Shown: one piece after another, positions 17,046 through 26,029 of the stretch
Layout of the letters: every line of letters begins with the position of its first letter
How positions within the stretch are numbered: position 1 is the stretch's first letter
Source: CALKXV01 sp965228905
GTDB lineage: Bacteria; Pseudomonadota; Alphaproteobacteria; Rhodobacterales; Rhodobacteraceae
NCBI GenBank assembly: GCA_965228905.1
Contig: CBDDII010000003.1
Span: forward strand, 1,736,001-1,800,000
DNA length: 64,000 nucleotides
Direction of reading: 5' to 3'
Translations under genes and position numbers: made by a program
The notes under the pieces: model-generated
The model's database searches: none
What the model was told of the DNA's origin: nothing
What the model saw: only the letters and a program-made list of their open reading frames with translations

Positions 17046-17687
17046 TTAACCGCGCGCCTTGCCCACCAGCTTCCACAGAGCAGGAAGCAAAAGGGCGGCC
17101 AGCGCCAGTTTCATTGCATCGCCGATCAGGAAGGGGATGATGCCCCACTCCATCGTCTGGCCCATAAGCGAGCCATAGGTCGCGACGTCCAGCTTGCCGG
17201 TGTTCTCGATCCAGACCGAAAGCCAGGCAAGGCCGGGGACGTAGAGGATCACGTTGCCGATCAGCATGGCCAGCGCCATCAGAACGACCGAACGGTCCCA
17301 TCCGCGCCGGGCCAGAAGACCCATGGCACCAACGGCCAACACGTAACCGGCCAGGTAACCGCCGGTGGAACCCATCATGTAGCTGACGCCGTTCAACTCG
17401 GCAGTCGAGCTTTGGAAGACGTCGAACCCAAGCGCGCCGATGATCATGTAACCAAGGATCGTTGCCAGCCCAAGGCGCGGACCATAGGCGGCACCCACGG
17501 TCAGAACCGCCAGCGTGCCAAGGTTGATCGCAACGGGCGAGGGCGGCACGGCGACCTTGATCTGCGCCATCACGGTCAGCATGGTGATACCCAGTGCCAC
17601 CAGAACCAGGCGTTTCACCCAGATCTGGTTGCCCTCGGTCGCCCAGAAGGCTTCGGTCAGCACGGGACGTGCGGTGAGAGTCGACAT
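17046..17687 (-). CDS. bioY: Biotin transporter BioY
   Basis: The 213-residue protein has about six membrane helices and BioY features: NLGTLAVLTVGAAYGPRLGL, and MMGSTGGYLAGYVLA, the conserved substrate-site stretch. BioY is the substrate-binding component of energy-coupling biotin uptake. No bioM or bioN is adjacent, and solitary BioY is common in Rhodobacterales. The start at 17687 follows an AAGGGG site. No clear BioR operator was recognised upstream. A terminator follows the gene. Confidence 0.92.
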   Translation of the reverse strand: MSTLTARPVLTEAFWATEGNQIWVKRLVLVALGITMLTVMAQIKVAVPPSPVAINLGTLAVLTVGAAYGPRLGLATILGYMIIGALGFDVFQSSTAELNGVSYMMGSTGGYLAGYVLAVGAMGLLARRGWDRSVVLMALAMLIGNVILYVPGLAWLSVWIENTGKLDVATYGSLMGQTMEWGIIPFLIGDAMKLALAALLLPALWKLVGKARG

Positions 17688-17765
17688 GGAAAGGCCCCTT
17701 TTCAGTATCGGTTTTCCCTGATGTACATGCTGCAAGCGCAGCACGCAATCCGGCTTGAAGTCTTT

Positions 17766-18218
17766 TCAATCGGTTGAACGACGATAGGTCGAGTGCATGA
17801 CATAGCCCTTTCTCGGCCCTTCGACCGTCCAGGTCGCGCTCCAGACCGGCCATTCGGCGAAATCATAGGCCACTTCGTAACGGTCGGGATGGCACAGATG
17901 CACCGTGCCTGGTGCCGGATCGTTCAGGGGAACCGTGTGAAACGGGCGCAGATCGGCGAAATAAACGTCGATCCGCCCGTCGGCCTCGGCCCAGACATAG
18001 CGCTGTTCCGCCTCGAAGACTTGATTGCCAACGGTCAGCCTGCCCTGTTCGTACTGCAAAAGGCGCGGGCCCGAGCGGGAAAACACGGCCACGCCTTCGA
18101 AATGATCGATGCGGCCTTCGGCATGGGCGATCCTGCGATTCAACGTCCAGCGCCCCTCAAGCGCCCAAAGCGACGGCAGGCCAGCCCTCTGCGCCGTGGC
18201 ACGTGGGGGTGCATTCAC
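17766..18218 (-). CDS. DUF6314 family protein
   Basis: The 150-residue soluble protein contains WALEGRWTLNRRIAHAEGRI, GPRLLQYEQGRLTVG and FADLRPFHTVPL. This is the pattern of the DUF6314 family, a compact beta-barrel-like domain. The function is unknown. It is 78 bases upstream of bioY in the same direction and divergent from purB. The start is uncertain because no clear ribosome site precedes the chosen ATG. Confidence 0.7.
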   Translation of the reverse strand: MNAPPRATAQRAGLPSLWALEGRWTLNRRIAHAEGRIDHFEGVAVFSRSGPRLLQYEQGRLTVGNQVFEAEQRYVWAEADGRIDVYFADLRPFHTVPLNDPAPGTVHLCHPDRYEVAYDFAEWPVWSATWTVEGPRKGYVMHSTYRRSTD

Positions 18219-18327
18219 GCCGAAAGCCCTTCAATGCGGCATAGATGTGCAGGCGGCATGACATCTCCTTGTTCCTGTCGTCGGCTCAGTCTAAACGCTC
18301 TGCGATCCCCGACGAAAGGCTTGTAAT

Positions 18328-19632
18328 ATGATCCCCAGATATGCGCGTCCCGAAATGGTTTCGATCTGGTCACCCGAGACCAAGTTCCGCATCTGGTACG
18401 AGATCGAGGCCCATGCCTGCGATGCCATGGCCGATCTGGGTGTGATCCCCAAGGAAAACGCCGCCGCCGTCTGGAAAGCCAAGGACGTGGAATTCGACGT
18501 CGCCCGCATCGACGAGATCGAAGCGGTCACCAAGCACGACGTCATCGCCTTTTTGACCCACCTGGCCGAGATCATCGGCAGTGAAGAGGCGCGGTTCGTT
18601 CACCAGGGCATGACAAGCTCGGACGTTCTGGACACCACGCTGAACGTGCAACTGGTGCGGGCGGCGGACATCCTTTTGGCCGACATGGACGGGTTGCTTG
18701 AGGCACTGAAACGGCGTGCCCATGAACACAAGATGGACGTGCGGATCGGGCGCAGCCACGGCATCCACGCCGAGCCGGTGACCATGGGCCTGACCTTTGC
18801 CCGGTTCTATGCCGAGATGGATCGCAACAAGGCCCGTCTGGAAGCAGCCCGCGCAGAGATCGCAACGGGTGCGATTTCCGGCGCGGTCGGCACCTTCGCC
18901 AACATAGACCCGGCGGTCGAGGCACACGTTTGCGAAAAGCTTGGCCTGTCGCCCGAACCGGTGTCCACGCAAGTCATCCCGCGCGACCGCCACGCCATGT
19001 TTTTTGCGACCCTTGGCGTTATCGCCTCGTCGATCGAAAACATCGCCACCGAGATCCGCCACATGCAAAGGACCGAAGTGCTGGAGGCCGAGGAGTTCTT
19101 TTCCAAGGGCCAGAAGGGCAGTTCCGCCATGCCGCACAAGCGCAACCCGGTCCTGACCGAGAACCTCACGGGGCTGGCGCGATTGGTGCGTTCCGCCGTG
19201 ACACCTGCACTTGAGAACGTAGCTCTCTGGCACGAAAGGGATATTTCCCATTCGTCTGTCGAGCGTGGCATCGGCCCCGACGCCACGATCCACCTTGATT
19301 TCGCGCTGGCACGGCTGACCGGCGTGATCGACAAGCTGGTGGTCTACCCCGAGAACATGATGAAGAATCTCAACCAGTTCCGGGGCCTTGTTCATTCACA
19401 GCGCGTGCTCTTGGCGCTGACCCAAAAGGGCGTCAGCCGCGAGGATTCCTATCGCCTTGTGCAACGCAACGCGATGAAGGTCTGGGAAGAAGGCAAGGAT
19501 TTCCTGACCGAGCTGAAAGGCGATGCGGAAGTGACTGCTGCCCTCAGTGAGGCCGAGTTGGAAGAGAAGTTCGACCTCGGCTATCACACCAAACACGTCG
19601 ACACGATCTTCAAGCGGGTGTTCGGGGGTTGA
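18328..19632 (+). CDS. purB: Adenylosuccinate lyase
   Basis: The 434-residue enzyme of the fumarase/aspartase superfamily carries the signature GSSAMPHKRNPVLTENL, which includes the catalytic Ser of the mobile loop, and RIGRSHGIHAEPVTMGL with a conserved His. It splits SAICAR and adenylosuccinate in purine synthesis. It is transcribed alone, with a GAAAGG site nine bases from the ATG, and converges on rhaK. Confidence 0.97.
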   Translation: MIPRYARPEMVSIWSPETKFRIWYEIEAHACDAMADLGVIPKENAAAVWKAKDVEFDVARIDEIEAVTKHDVIAFLTHLAEIIGSEEARFVHQGMTSSDVLDTTLNVQLVRAADILLADMDGLLEALKRRAHEHKMDVRIGRSHGIHAEPVTMGLTFARFYAEMDRNKARLEAARAEIATGAISGAVGTFANIDPAVEAHVCEKLGLSPEPVSTQVIPRDRHAMFFATLGVIASSIENIATEIRHMQRTEVLEAEEFFSKGQKGSSAMPHKRNPVLTENLTGLARLVRSAVTPALENVALWHERDISHSSVERGIGPDATIHLDFALARLTGVIDKLVVYPENMMKNLNQFRGLVHSQRVLLALTQKGVSREDSYRLVQRNAMKVWEEGKDFLTELKGDAEVTAALSEAELEEKFDLGYHTKHVDTIFKRVFGG

Positions 19633-19642
19633 GTGAGGGGCG

Positions 19643-21010
19643 TCAGCCAAGCGCCTTTCGCCACCGCTTTGCATAGGCAGCACATTCTGTCCGGTCTTCG
19701 GGCGCGTAGGTCTTGCCTTTCGGTCCCGACTTGAAAGCCTCCGGGGGAAGGGCGAGCATCGCCGCTCCCTGGCTGGTGCCGGTTCCGCCTGCCGCGGCTT
19801 CGACCGGGCACTGCGTTGCGGCGGACAGCATGGCGCAATAGTCGGCGTTCGTGCCAAAGGGGCCTTCGACGACGACCGGCCCGGCGTGGCCTGTCAGGGA
19901 CAGGCACTCTGCTGTCACAAGGGCGAGGTAGAAACTTAAAGAAGTAAACCGTTCCGCACTGCCCGGCGCAGGCTCGGCACCGATCCAGCGGTGTTGGCAC
20001 TTCTGGAAAGGGCCGCTTTCCGGCACGACGGCCGGCATCAGCATGGGTAGGTCGGGGATCGGGCAAGGGGTGGTGTTTGTCGGTGCGTCGTGAGCAGCCC
20101 GGATAACCTCGTACTCCCGCCCGCCCATGAAACGGGCTGAGGGCACGGGTCCGCCGAGGGCATTCACGTTGACCAGCGTGTCGCGCGCCGGGTCCAGCAC
20201 CGGTTTCGCTCCACCAACGGTCATGGCGATCACCCATGTTCCGGTGGATACAACGGAAAACGGCGGTTCCCGCCGCATCACATGGGGCAGGAGCGAGGCG
20301 TTGGAATCGTGGATTCCGGTCAGAACGGGCGTTGTCGCAGGCAGACCGGTCCGCGCGGCCACATCCGGCAGAAGGGTGCCAAGCACATCGCCCGCCTTTC
20401 TTGCAGGCGCCATCTTGTCCGCTATCCCCAGGCTCTCGACGAGCGAGGAAAACCGCGCCTCGAACGCGTTCCAAAGATCGGTATGACAGCCAAGCGACGA
20501 CACGTCAGAGGCCAGTGCGCCGGTCAGGCGATAGCCCCAGTACTGCGGGTAGGTGACAATCGATGCGGTGCGGTCGATCAGCCCGCTATCTTGTTGAAGC
20601 TGCCAGTGAAGTTGCGCCCCAAGGTTCAACCCCATGGGCAGTCTCGGTGACCCGGTTTCCCGAAACGAAGGCCGGATCGTGTCGTAGGATTCGGCCAGCG
20701 TATCCGGGCCGGTGTGTTCGTAATCGAGGATCGGTGTGGCGACGCTGCCGTCGGCTGCAATCAGGGCGGCACATGCGCCGTGGGTGGTTACCGAAATGGC
20801 GTCGATGCGGTGCTTTCGATGGAACTCCGCAAGGCCATCCAGAAGAAAACCCCAGATCCCCTCGACATCGAAATGCGGGTAGGGCGGGCCTTCAATTACG
20901 GTGTTCGCCCGCGTGACCACGGCCATTTCCGACAGATCGGCGGCATCGACCAGTGCCAGTTTCGCATTGGTCTTGCCGATGTCGATGACGGCGACATGTT
21001 CGGGCGTCAT
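19643..21010 (-). CDS. rhaK: FGGY-family sugar kinase (rhamnose locus RhaK)
   Basis: The 455-residue kinase has the ASKHA phosphate loop VIDIGKTNAKLALVDA at the N-terminus and a central domain with GIHDSNASLLPH and TGTWVIAMTVGG. It is the last gene of the rhaRSTPQUK operon, and its ATG overlaps the rhaU stop (TCAT). In this locus type the kinase phosphorylates rhamnulose before aldol cleavage. In Rhizobium leguminosarum, RhaK is also needed for activity of the rhamnose ABC transporter. Assignment rests on family plus context. Confidence 0.9.
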   Translation of the reverse strand: MTPEHVAVIDIGKTNAKLALVDAADLSEMAVVTRANTVIEGPPYPHFDVEGIWGFLLDGLAEFHRKHRIDAISVTTHGACAALIAADGSVATPILDYEHTGPDTLAESYDTIRPSFRETGSPRLPMGLNLGAQLHWQLQQDSGLIDRTASIVTYPQYWGYRLTGALASDVSSLGCHTDLWNAFEARFSSLVESLGIADKMAPARKAGDVLGTLLPDVAARTGLPATTPVLTGIHDSNASLLPHVMRREPPFSVVSTGTWVIAMTVGGAKPVLDPARDTLVNVNALGGPVPSARFMGGREYEVIRAAHDAPTNTTPCPIPDLPMLMPAVVPESGPFQKCQHRWIGAEPAPGSAERFTSLSFYLALVTAECLSLTGHAGPVVVEGPFGTNADYCAMLSAATQCPVEAAAGGTGTSQGAAMLALPPEAFKSGPKGKTYAPEDRTECAAYAKRWRKALG

Positions 21011-21321
21011 GGCATGTGAAAGACGGGCGTCAGCGGCACCGCCACGGGTTCATTGTCGTCCCGCGTCTCCATGATGTCGGCCATATGCGCCCACCAGCGT
21101 TGCATGATGTCGTGACCGGGCAGGGCATCCATGGTGTGATCTTCGCTGCGCCAAAGGACGCCGAACAGCGTGTTCGTCTCTTCATCAAGGTGGATCGAGT
21201 AATCCGAAACGCCCGCCTCTTTCAGCAGGGAAACCAGTTCGGGCCAGATCTCGTCGTGGCGTTTCCTGTATTCGTCCTTGCAGCCCGGGTTCAGGCGCAT
21301 CTTGAAAGCGTATTTCTCCAT
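21007..21321 (-). CDS. rhaU: L-rhamnose mutarotase (RhaM/RhaU)
   Basis: The 104-residue protein contains EKYAFKMRLNPGCKDEYRKR, HDEIWPELVSLLKEAGVSDYS and MQRWWAHMADIM, the hallmarks of the rhamnose mutarotase family. It interconverts the alpha and beta anomers of L-rhamnose. It overlaps the permease stop by one base and the kinase start by four, so it is tightly coupled. The ATG at 21321 defines the family N-terminus. Confidence 0.93.
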   Translation of the reverse strand: MEKYAFKMRLNPGCKDEYRKRHDEIWPELVSLLKEAGVSDYSIHLDEETNTLFGVLWRSEDHTMDALPGHDIMQRWWAHMADIMETRDDNEPVAVPLTPVFHMP

Positions 21322-22304
21322 CAGGCCCTCCACATGGCCCAAAGGCGCGGCAGGGCGATGACGCCGATCAGCAGCGCGCCAATCACAATGGACATGACGA
21401 TACCCGGCACGTTCAACAGGCCAAGGCCGAAGGTGACAAGGCCCATGACAAAGGCGGCGATCACCACGCCGGGGATGGAACCCGAGCCGCCAAGGATGTT
21501 CACGCCGCCAAGGACGACCATGGTGACGATTTCCAGTTCCCAACCAAAGGCGATGGAGGGCCGGGTGGAGCCAAGGCGGGAGGTGAGGCAGATGGCGGCA
21601 ACGCCGGACATGAGGCCGGTCAAAAGGAACAGGATGAACTTCACCCGGCCCACGCGGATGCCGGAAAACAGCGCCCCCGTCGCGTTGTTGCCGATGGCAA
21701 AGACGGCACGGCCGAAGTTGGTCTTGTGCAGGATCACGGCATAGATCCCGGCGATGATCGCGAAGAGCACGAACTCGAACGAGATCACCCACCAGACATA
21801 GCCTTGGCCGAAGAAAGCGAAATCGGCGGGATAGCCGCGATAGGCCTGGTCGCCAAGGATGATGAAGCTGATGCCGCGAAACAGGCTCATCGTGCCGATG
21901 GTGACCACGATCGAGGGCAGGCCAAGCCCGGTGACGAGAAACCCGTTGAAGGCCCCGCAAAGCAGGCCGACCGAAAGCCCGATCAGGATCAGCCCCGGCG
22001 TGCCGACGCCCATCTGTACCGCGGCCCCCATGGCGGTCGAGGCCAGCGCGATGATCGCGGCAACGGAAAGGTCGATCTCGCCCGAGATGATCAAAAGCGC
22101 CATGGCAAAGGCGATCATGGCTTTTTCGGTGAAGTTGAAGGTGGCGTCCGAGAGGTTCCAGGCGTTCAGGAAATAGGGCGAGGCAAAGGAATTGGCGATG
22201 AAGATGCCGATGGCGACCAGCAACAACAGGCTTTCCCAGCTTTTGAGGTAGCGTTCTGCGGGCGATTGCAGGCGGTCGGGGATGCTGCGGGTGGTCGTGG
22301 TCAT
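21321..22304 (-). CDS. rhaQ: Rhamnose ABC transporter permease RhaQ
   Basis: The 327-residue RbsC/BPD_transp_2 type permease has about ten helices. It contains the cytoplasmic-loop motif GLLCGAFNGFLVTGLGLPSIV and GGVNILGGSGSIPGVVIAAFV. It pairs with the upstream permease to form the channel for RhaS-delivered L-rhamnose. It overlaps rhaP by 4 bases and rhaU by 1 base. Confidence 0.9.
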   Translation of the reverse strand: MTTTTRSIPDRLQSPAERYLKSWESLLLLVAIGIFIANSFASPYFLNAWNLSDATFNFTEKAMIAFAMALLIISGEIDLSVAAIIALASTAMGAAVQMGVGTPGLILIGLSVGLLCGAFNGFLVTGLGLPSIVVTIGTMSLFRGISFIILGDQAYRGYPADFAFFGQGYVWWVISFEFVLFAIIAGIYAVILHKTNFGRAVFAIGNNATGALFSGIRVGRVKFILFLLTGLMSGVAAICLTSRLGSTRPSIAFGWELEIVTMVVLGGVNILGGSGSIPGVVIAAFVMGLVTFGLGLLNVPGIVMSIVIGALLIGVIALPRLWAMWRA

Positions 22305-23281
22305 GTCGCATGCTCCGCGCGTTTCAGGATGATGCGGCCCGGTGTTCGGTTGGCCTGTGCGTTCAGCACGACGGCGATGATGATCGCACTGCCCGAGATT
22401 GCCATCTGCCAGAAGGGCGAGATGTTCACGACCGGCAGCGCATTGGCGATGATGCCAAGGAACAATGCACCAAGCAGCGCGCCCGGCACCGAGCCGATGC
22501 CGCCCATGATCGACACGCCGCCGATCACGCAGGCGGCAACAACGGTCAGCTCAAATCCGCCCGCGACGTCCACGTAAGCCACGGCGAAGCGCGAAACCCA
22601 AAGGTATCCCGTCAGCCCCGCGATACCGCCCGAGATGGTGAAGGCCCAGAACTGGGTGCGCCCGACGTTGATGCCGGCATAGGTCGCCGCATGGGGGTTG
22701 CCGCCGGCGGCATAGAAAGCGCGGCCAAGGGTGGTGCGGGTCATCAGAAGGGTGAAAAGCACCACGGCCAGGATGGCGATCCAGCTGAGCACCGGCAGGC
22801 CCAGAAGCTCGGTCCGGGGGACGGCCTTGAAGGCGTCGCTCATCTCGTGGCTGTTGACCCATTTGCCTTCGGTCAGAAGGAAGATGCAGCCGCGAAAGAT
22901 GGTCATGGTGCCAAGGGTGACGACAATGGGCGGGATGGCGAGTTTCCACACGAGGATGCCGTTGAACATGCCCAGAAGCGTGCCAAAGCCGATGGCGATG
23001 GCGACGATGAAGATGATCGGCAGGCCGGGGGCGGCAATGTTGATGAGCGACACGACCATGCCCGTCAGCGCAAGGTTTGCGGCAACCGAAAGGTCGATGC
23101 ACTTGGTCAGGATGACCACCATCTGCCCCAGGGCCAAAAGGATCAGGGGCGAGGTGTCGTTGAAAACACCGGCCAGGTTCGACGGCGCGATGAAGGCTGG
23201 GAACCTCATGGAGATCAGGCCCAGAAGGACCGCGATGGCGATCAAAAGAAGGAGTTCGCGAGAGGCAAGAATGCGTCTCAT
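22301..23281 (-). CDS. rhaP: Rhamnose ABC transporter permease RhaP
   Basis: The 326-residue permease is homologous to the adjacent RhaQ, with FGTLLGMFNGILVWKLAIPP and GGVSIMGGIGSVPGALLGALF as equivalent loop motifs. It is the second membrane component of the importer. A 97-base gap containing two hairpins separates it from rhaT, whereas every junction downstream of it overlaps. Confidence 0.9.
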   Translation of the reverse strand: MRRILASRELLLLIAIAVLLGLISMRFPAFIAPSNLAGVFNDTSPLILLALGQMVVILTKCIDLSVAANLALTGMVVSLINIAAPGLPIIFIVAIAIGFGTLLGMFNGILVWKLAIPPIVVTLGTMTIFRGCIFLLTEGKWVNSHEMSDAFKAVPRTELLGLPVLSWIAILAVVLFTLLMTRTTLGRAFYAAGGNPHAATYAGINVGRTQFWAFTISGGIAGLTGYLWVSRFAVAYVDVAGGFELTVVAACVIGGVSIMGGIGSVPGALLGALFLGIIANALPVVNISPFWQMAISGSAIIIAVVLNAQANRTPGRIILKRAEHAT

Positions 23282-23298
23282 GGTTTTTGTCCCTCCGT

Positions 23299-23357
23299 GT
23301 CCCGGGCCTGACCCGGGACCTCGCCCGGTGCCAGAGGTCCCGGATCAAGTCCGGGAC
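23299..23357. repeat. REP-like palindromic element between rhaT and rhaP
   Basis: Two 21-base hairpins lie in tandem: GTCCCGGG-CCTGA-CCCGGGAC (23299-23319) and GTCCCGGA-TCAAG-TCCGGGAC (23337-23357). The inner arms GGGACCTC and GAGGTCCC are also complementary, so the whole element can refold as one longer hairpin. It resembles the dispersed intergenic palindromes of alphaproteobacteria. Inside the operon it could stabilise the rhaST mRNA or reduce read-through to the permeases. Confidence 0.8.
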
Positions 23358-23378
23358 GGGGTGTCGCCGGTTGCGTTC

Positions 23379-24917
23379 TCATGCGCCAATCCCGGCGGCG
23401 TGGCTGACGAGGGCTTCGGGCGAAATGTCGGCGCGGTCCAGCTCGGCGGCGATGCGGCCTTCGCGCATGACGATCACGCGGTCGGACATGCCGATGATCT
23501 CGGGGATTTCCGAGCTGACCATGATGACGGCCAGACCTTCTGCGGCAAGTTCTGCCATGAATTCATGCACGGCGGCCTTGGAGCCGATGTCGATGCCCTT
23601 GGTGGGTTCGTCCAGGATGATGATCTTGGGTTGCGTGGCCAGCCATTTTGCGATCACCACCTTCTGCTGGTTGCCGCCCGACAGGTTGCCGACATGGGTA
23701 TCAAGCGCGGCGGCGCGCAGGTCCAGACGCTCGGTGTATTCGCGGGCCAGTTTGAATTCCTCGGCCAGTTTCAGAAAGCCATTGCGCGATGTCCGGGCCA
23801 GGGAGGGCAGGGTGACGTTCTGAAAGATCGGCAGCGCGCCGATGGCCCCCTGCTTGCCGCGATCCTCGGGGACGTAAACGATGCCGCTGGCCACTGCGTC
23901 GGCGGGGGAGTTGATGGAAACGGGGATGCCGTCGATCCTTGCAGTTCCCGCCTTTGTCTTGGTGATGCCGAAAAGCGCCTGCATGAATTCCGAACGCCCG
24001 GCACCGACAAGGCCGTAAAAGCCAAGGATTTCACCGCGTTTCAGGGTAAAGCCGATGTCGGCAAATTCGGTCGGGTGGTCATAACCTTCGACCACAAGGA
24101 TCTCTTCGCCGATGTTGCGGGTGCGTTCGGGGAAAATCTGGCTGACGTCACGGCCGACCATGAGTTTCACAAGATCGGGTTCGGTGACATCCGCCATCGC
24201 GCCATCGCTAACCATCTGGCCGTCACGGTAGACGGTGTAGAAATCCGCGATGCGGAAGATCTCGTCGAACTTGTGGCTGATGAAGAGGATCGCCTTGCCT
24301 TGGGCCTTCAGGCTTTCGACCAGATCGTAAAGCTCTTCGATTTCGGTCTGGCTGAGGGCGGCGGTCGGTTCGTCCATGATGACGACGCGGGCGTCGATAG
24401 ACAGCGCGCGGGCGATGGCGACAAGGTGCTTGTTGGCGGTGCCGAGGTCCTTTAGCGCCGCGTTCGGGTCGATGTTGGCGCCAAGGCCGGTCAGGATTTC
24501 GCGGGCGCGGGTCATCATGGCGGATGTGTCGATCAGGCTGAAACGCCCCTTGGGGGAGTGGCCCAGAAAGATGTTTTCGGCGACCGACAGTTCATCGAAC
24601 AGGACGGTTTCCTGGTGGATGGCGGTGACGCCCGCGCTTTCGGCAGACTGAGGCGTCGGGAAGGTGACCGGCTGGCCATCAACGCGGATTTCGCCGGCGT
24701 CGGGCTGGTAGATGCCGGTCAGAACCTTGACGACAGTGGATTTGCCCGCGCCGTTCTCGCCGACCAGTGCCGTCACCTTGCCGGGGTAAAGGTTCAGCGA
24801 AACCTCCGACAGGGCCTTCACACCCGGAAAGGTCTTGGTGATCCCCGAAAGCGCAAGCAGGGGCACACCGTCAGAGGCGGTCCGGGGCGACACGTCGGGT
24901 CTCAACTCCAACTGCAT
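23379..24917 (-). CDS. rhaT: Rhamnose ABC transporter ATP-binding protein RhaT
   Basis: The 512-residue protein is a double ATPase of the sugar-import class. NBD1 has Walker A GENGAGKST and Walker B VVIMDEPTAAL. NBD2 has the degenerate loop GLVGAGRSEF, signature LSGGNQQKVVIAKWL and IIILDEPTKGID. It energises import of L-rhamnose. It is the third gene of the operon after rhaR and rhaS. This RhaT is unrelated to the enterobacterial RhaT symporter despite the shared name. Confidence 0.92.
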   Translation of the reverse strand: MQLELRPDVSPRTASDGVPLLALSGITKTFPGVKALSEVSLNLYPGKVTALVGENGAGKSTVVKVLTGIYQPDAGEIRVDGQPVTFPTPQSAESAGVTAIHQETVLFDELSVAENIFLGHSPKGRFSLIDTSAMMTRAREILTGLGANIDPNAALKDLGTANKHLVAIARALSIDARVVIMDEPTAALSQTEIEELYDLVESLKAQGKAILFISHKFDEIFRIADFYTVYRDGQMVSDGAMADVTEPDLVKLMVGRDVSQIFPERTRNIGEEILVVEGYDHPTEFADIGFTLKRGEILGFYGLVGAGRSEFMQALFGITKTKAGTARIDGIPVSINSPADAVASGIVYVPEDRGKQGAIGALPIFQNVTLPSLARTSRNGFLKLAEEFKLAREYTERLDLRAAALDTHVGNLSGGNQQKVVIAKWLATQPKIIILDEPTKGIDIGSKAAVHEFMAELAAEGLAVIMVSSEIPEIIGMSDRVIVMREGRIAAELDRADISPEALVSHAAGIGA

Positions 24918-24982
24918 GGGGGCTCGATGTCTTTGGTGGATGGCGTCCGGCGCGAGGGATGCCCGCGCCGGACGGTTTCAGA

Positions 24983-25981
24983 TCAGAAGATCGACTTGAA
25001 CTGCTCGATATTCGAACTGTCATAGGTGAACGGGTCGGACATGGCCGCCGAATTGGTGTCGTCCAGCGTCACCGAGCCGACGCGACCGATGGCGATTTCT
25101 GCGCCCGGTGTGGCCTCGGCCCCGCTGGCGATAGCATGGGCCAGCATGGTTGCCGAATAGCCAAGGTCGATCGGGTTCCAGATGGCAAAGCTCTTGGTTG
25201 CACCGGAATCAACGCAGCCGGCCATCTCGGAGGGCAGGCCCAGACCGGTGACGTTGATCTCGCCGATCTTGCCCGCATCGGTCACCGCCTGACAGGAGGC
25301 AAGGATACCTACGGTCGTCGGCGCGATGATCGCCTTCAGGTCGGGGTAGGAGGCCATGAGGCCCTGTGCTTCGCGATAGGATTTATCCGAAAGGTCGTCG
25401 CCATAGACGGTGGCGACAAGGTTGACGCCGTCATAGTCGGGCAGGAAGCCTTCGGCGGCTTCGATCCAGGCGTTCTGGTTGGTGGCCGTGGCCGAGGCCG
25501 ACAGGATGGCGATGTCGCCACCATCGGGCATGTGGTCTGCGGCCAGCTTGATGATCGTGTTGCCGATCAGCTCGGTGGACGAGGGGTTGAGGTGCATCTG
25601 GCGGCCGCCTTCGGCAACGCCCGAGTCCCAGGAAATGACGGTGATGCCGCGATCCATGGCCTTTTTCAGCGCCGGAACAACAGCGTCGGGGTCATTGGCG
25701 GAAATCGCGATAGCATCCACGCCCTGGGCGATCAGCGAATTGATGACCTCGATCTGGCCTTCCGCCGTGGTGTCGGTGGGTCCGGTATAGATGATCTCGA
25801 CATTGCCAAGTTCGCCTGCGGCTTCCTCGGCGCCTTCGGCGGCGGCTTCGAAAAAGCCGATGCCCAAGGCCTTGACCACAAGCGCGATGCGCATGTTGTC
25901 CTGGGCCATGGCGGTGGAACCCATCATGCCCGCGGCAAGGCTGAGCCCAGCGACGAGTGAAGTGAAAGTGCGACGTTTCAT
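24983..25981 (-). CDS. rhaS: Rhamnose ABC transporter periplasmic binding protein RhaS
   Basis: The 332-residue protein has a signal peptide (MKRRTFTSLVAGLSLAAGMM... ending AMA) and a periplasmic-binding-protein type I fold: KALGIGFFEAAAEGAEEAA, GVDAIAISANDPDAV, and WDSGVAEGGRQ. It delivers L-rhamnose to RhaPQT. It is 48 bases downstream of rhaR in the same transcript. It is unrelated to the AraC-type RhaS activator of E. coli. Confidence 0.92.
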   Translation of the reverse strand: MKRRTFTSLVAGLSLAAGMMGSTAMAQDNMRIALVVKALGIGFFEAAAEGAEEAAGELGNVEIIYTGPTDTTAEGQIEVINSLIAQGVDAIAISANDPDAVVPALKKAMDRGITVISWDSGVAEGGRQMHLNPSSTELIGNTIIKLAADHMPDGGDIAILSASATATNQNAWIEAAEGFLPDYDGVNLVATVYGDDLSDKSYREAQGLMASYPDLKAIIAPTTVGILASCQAVTDAGKIGEINVTGLGLPSEMAGCVDSGATKSFAIWNPIDLGYSATMLAHAIASGAEATPGAEIAIGRVGSVTLDDTNSAAMSDPFTYDSSNIEQFKSIF

Positions 25982-26029
25982 TTTTGATCCTCCCTGAAAG
26001 TCACTTTTGGTCTGTCATTCAACAGGCGG

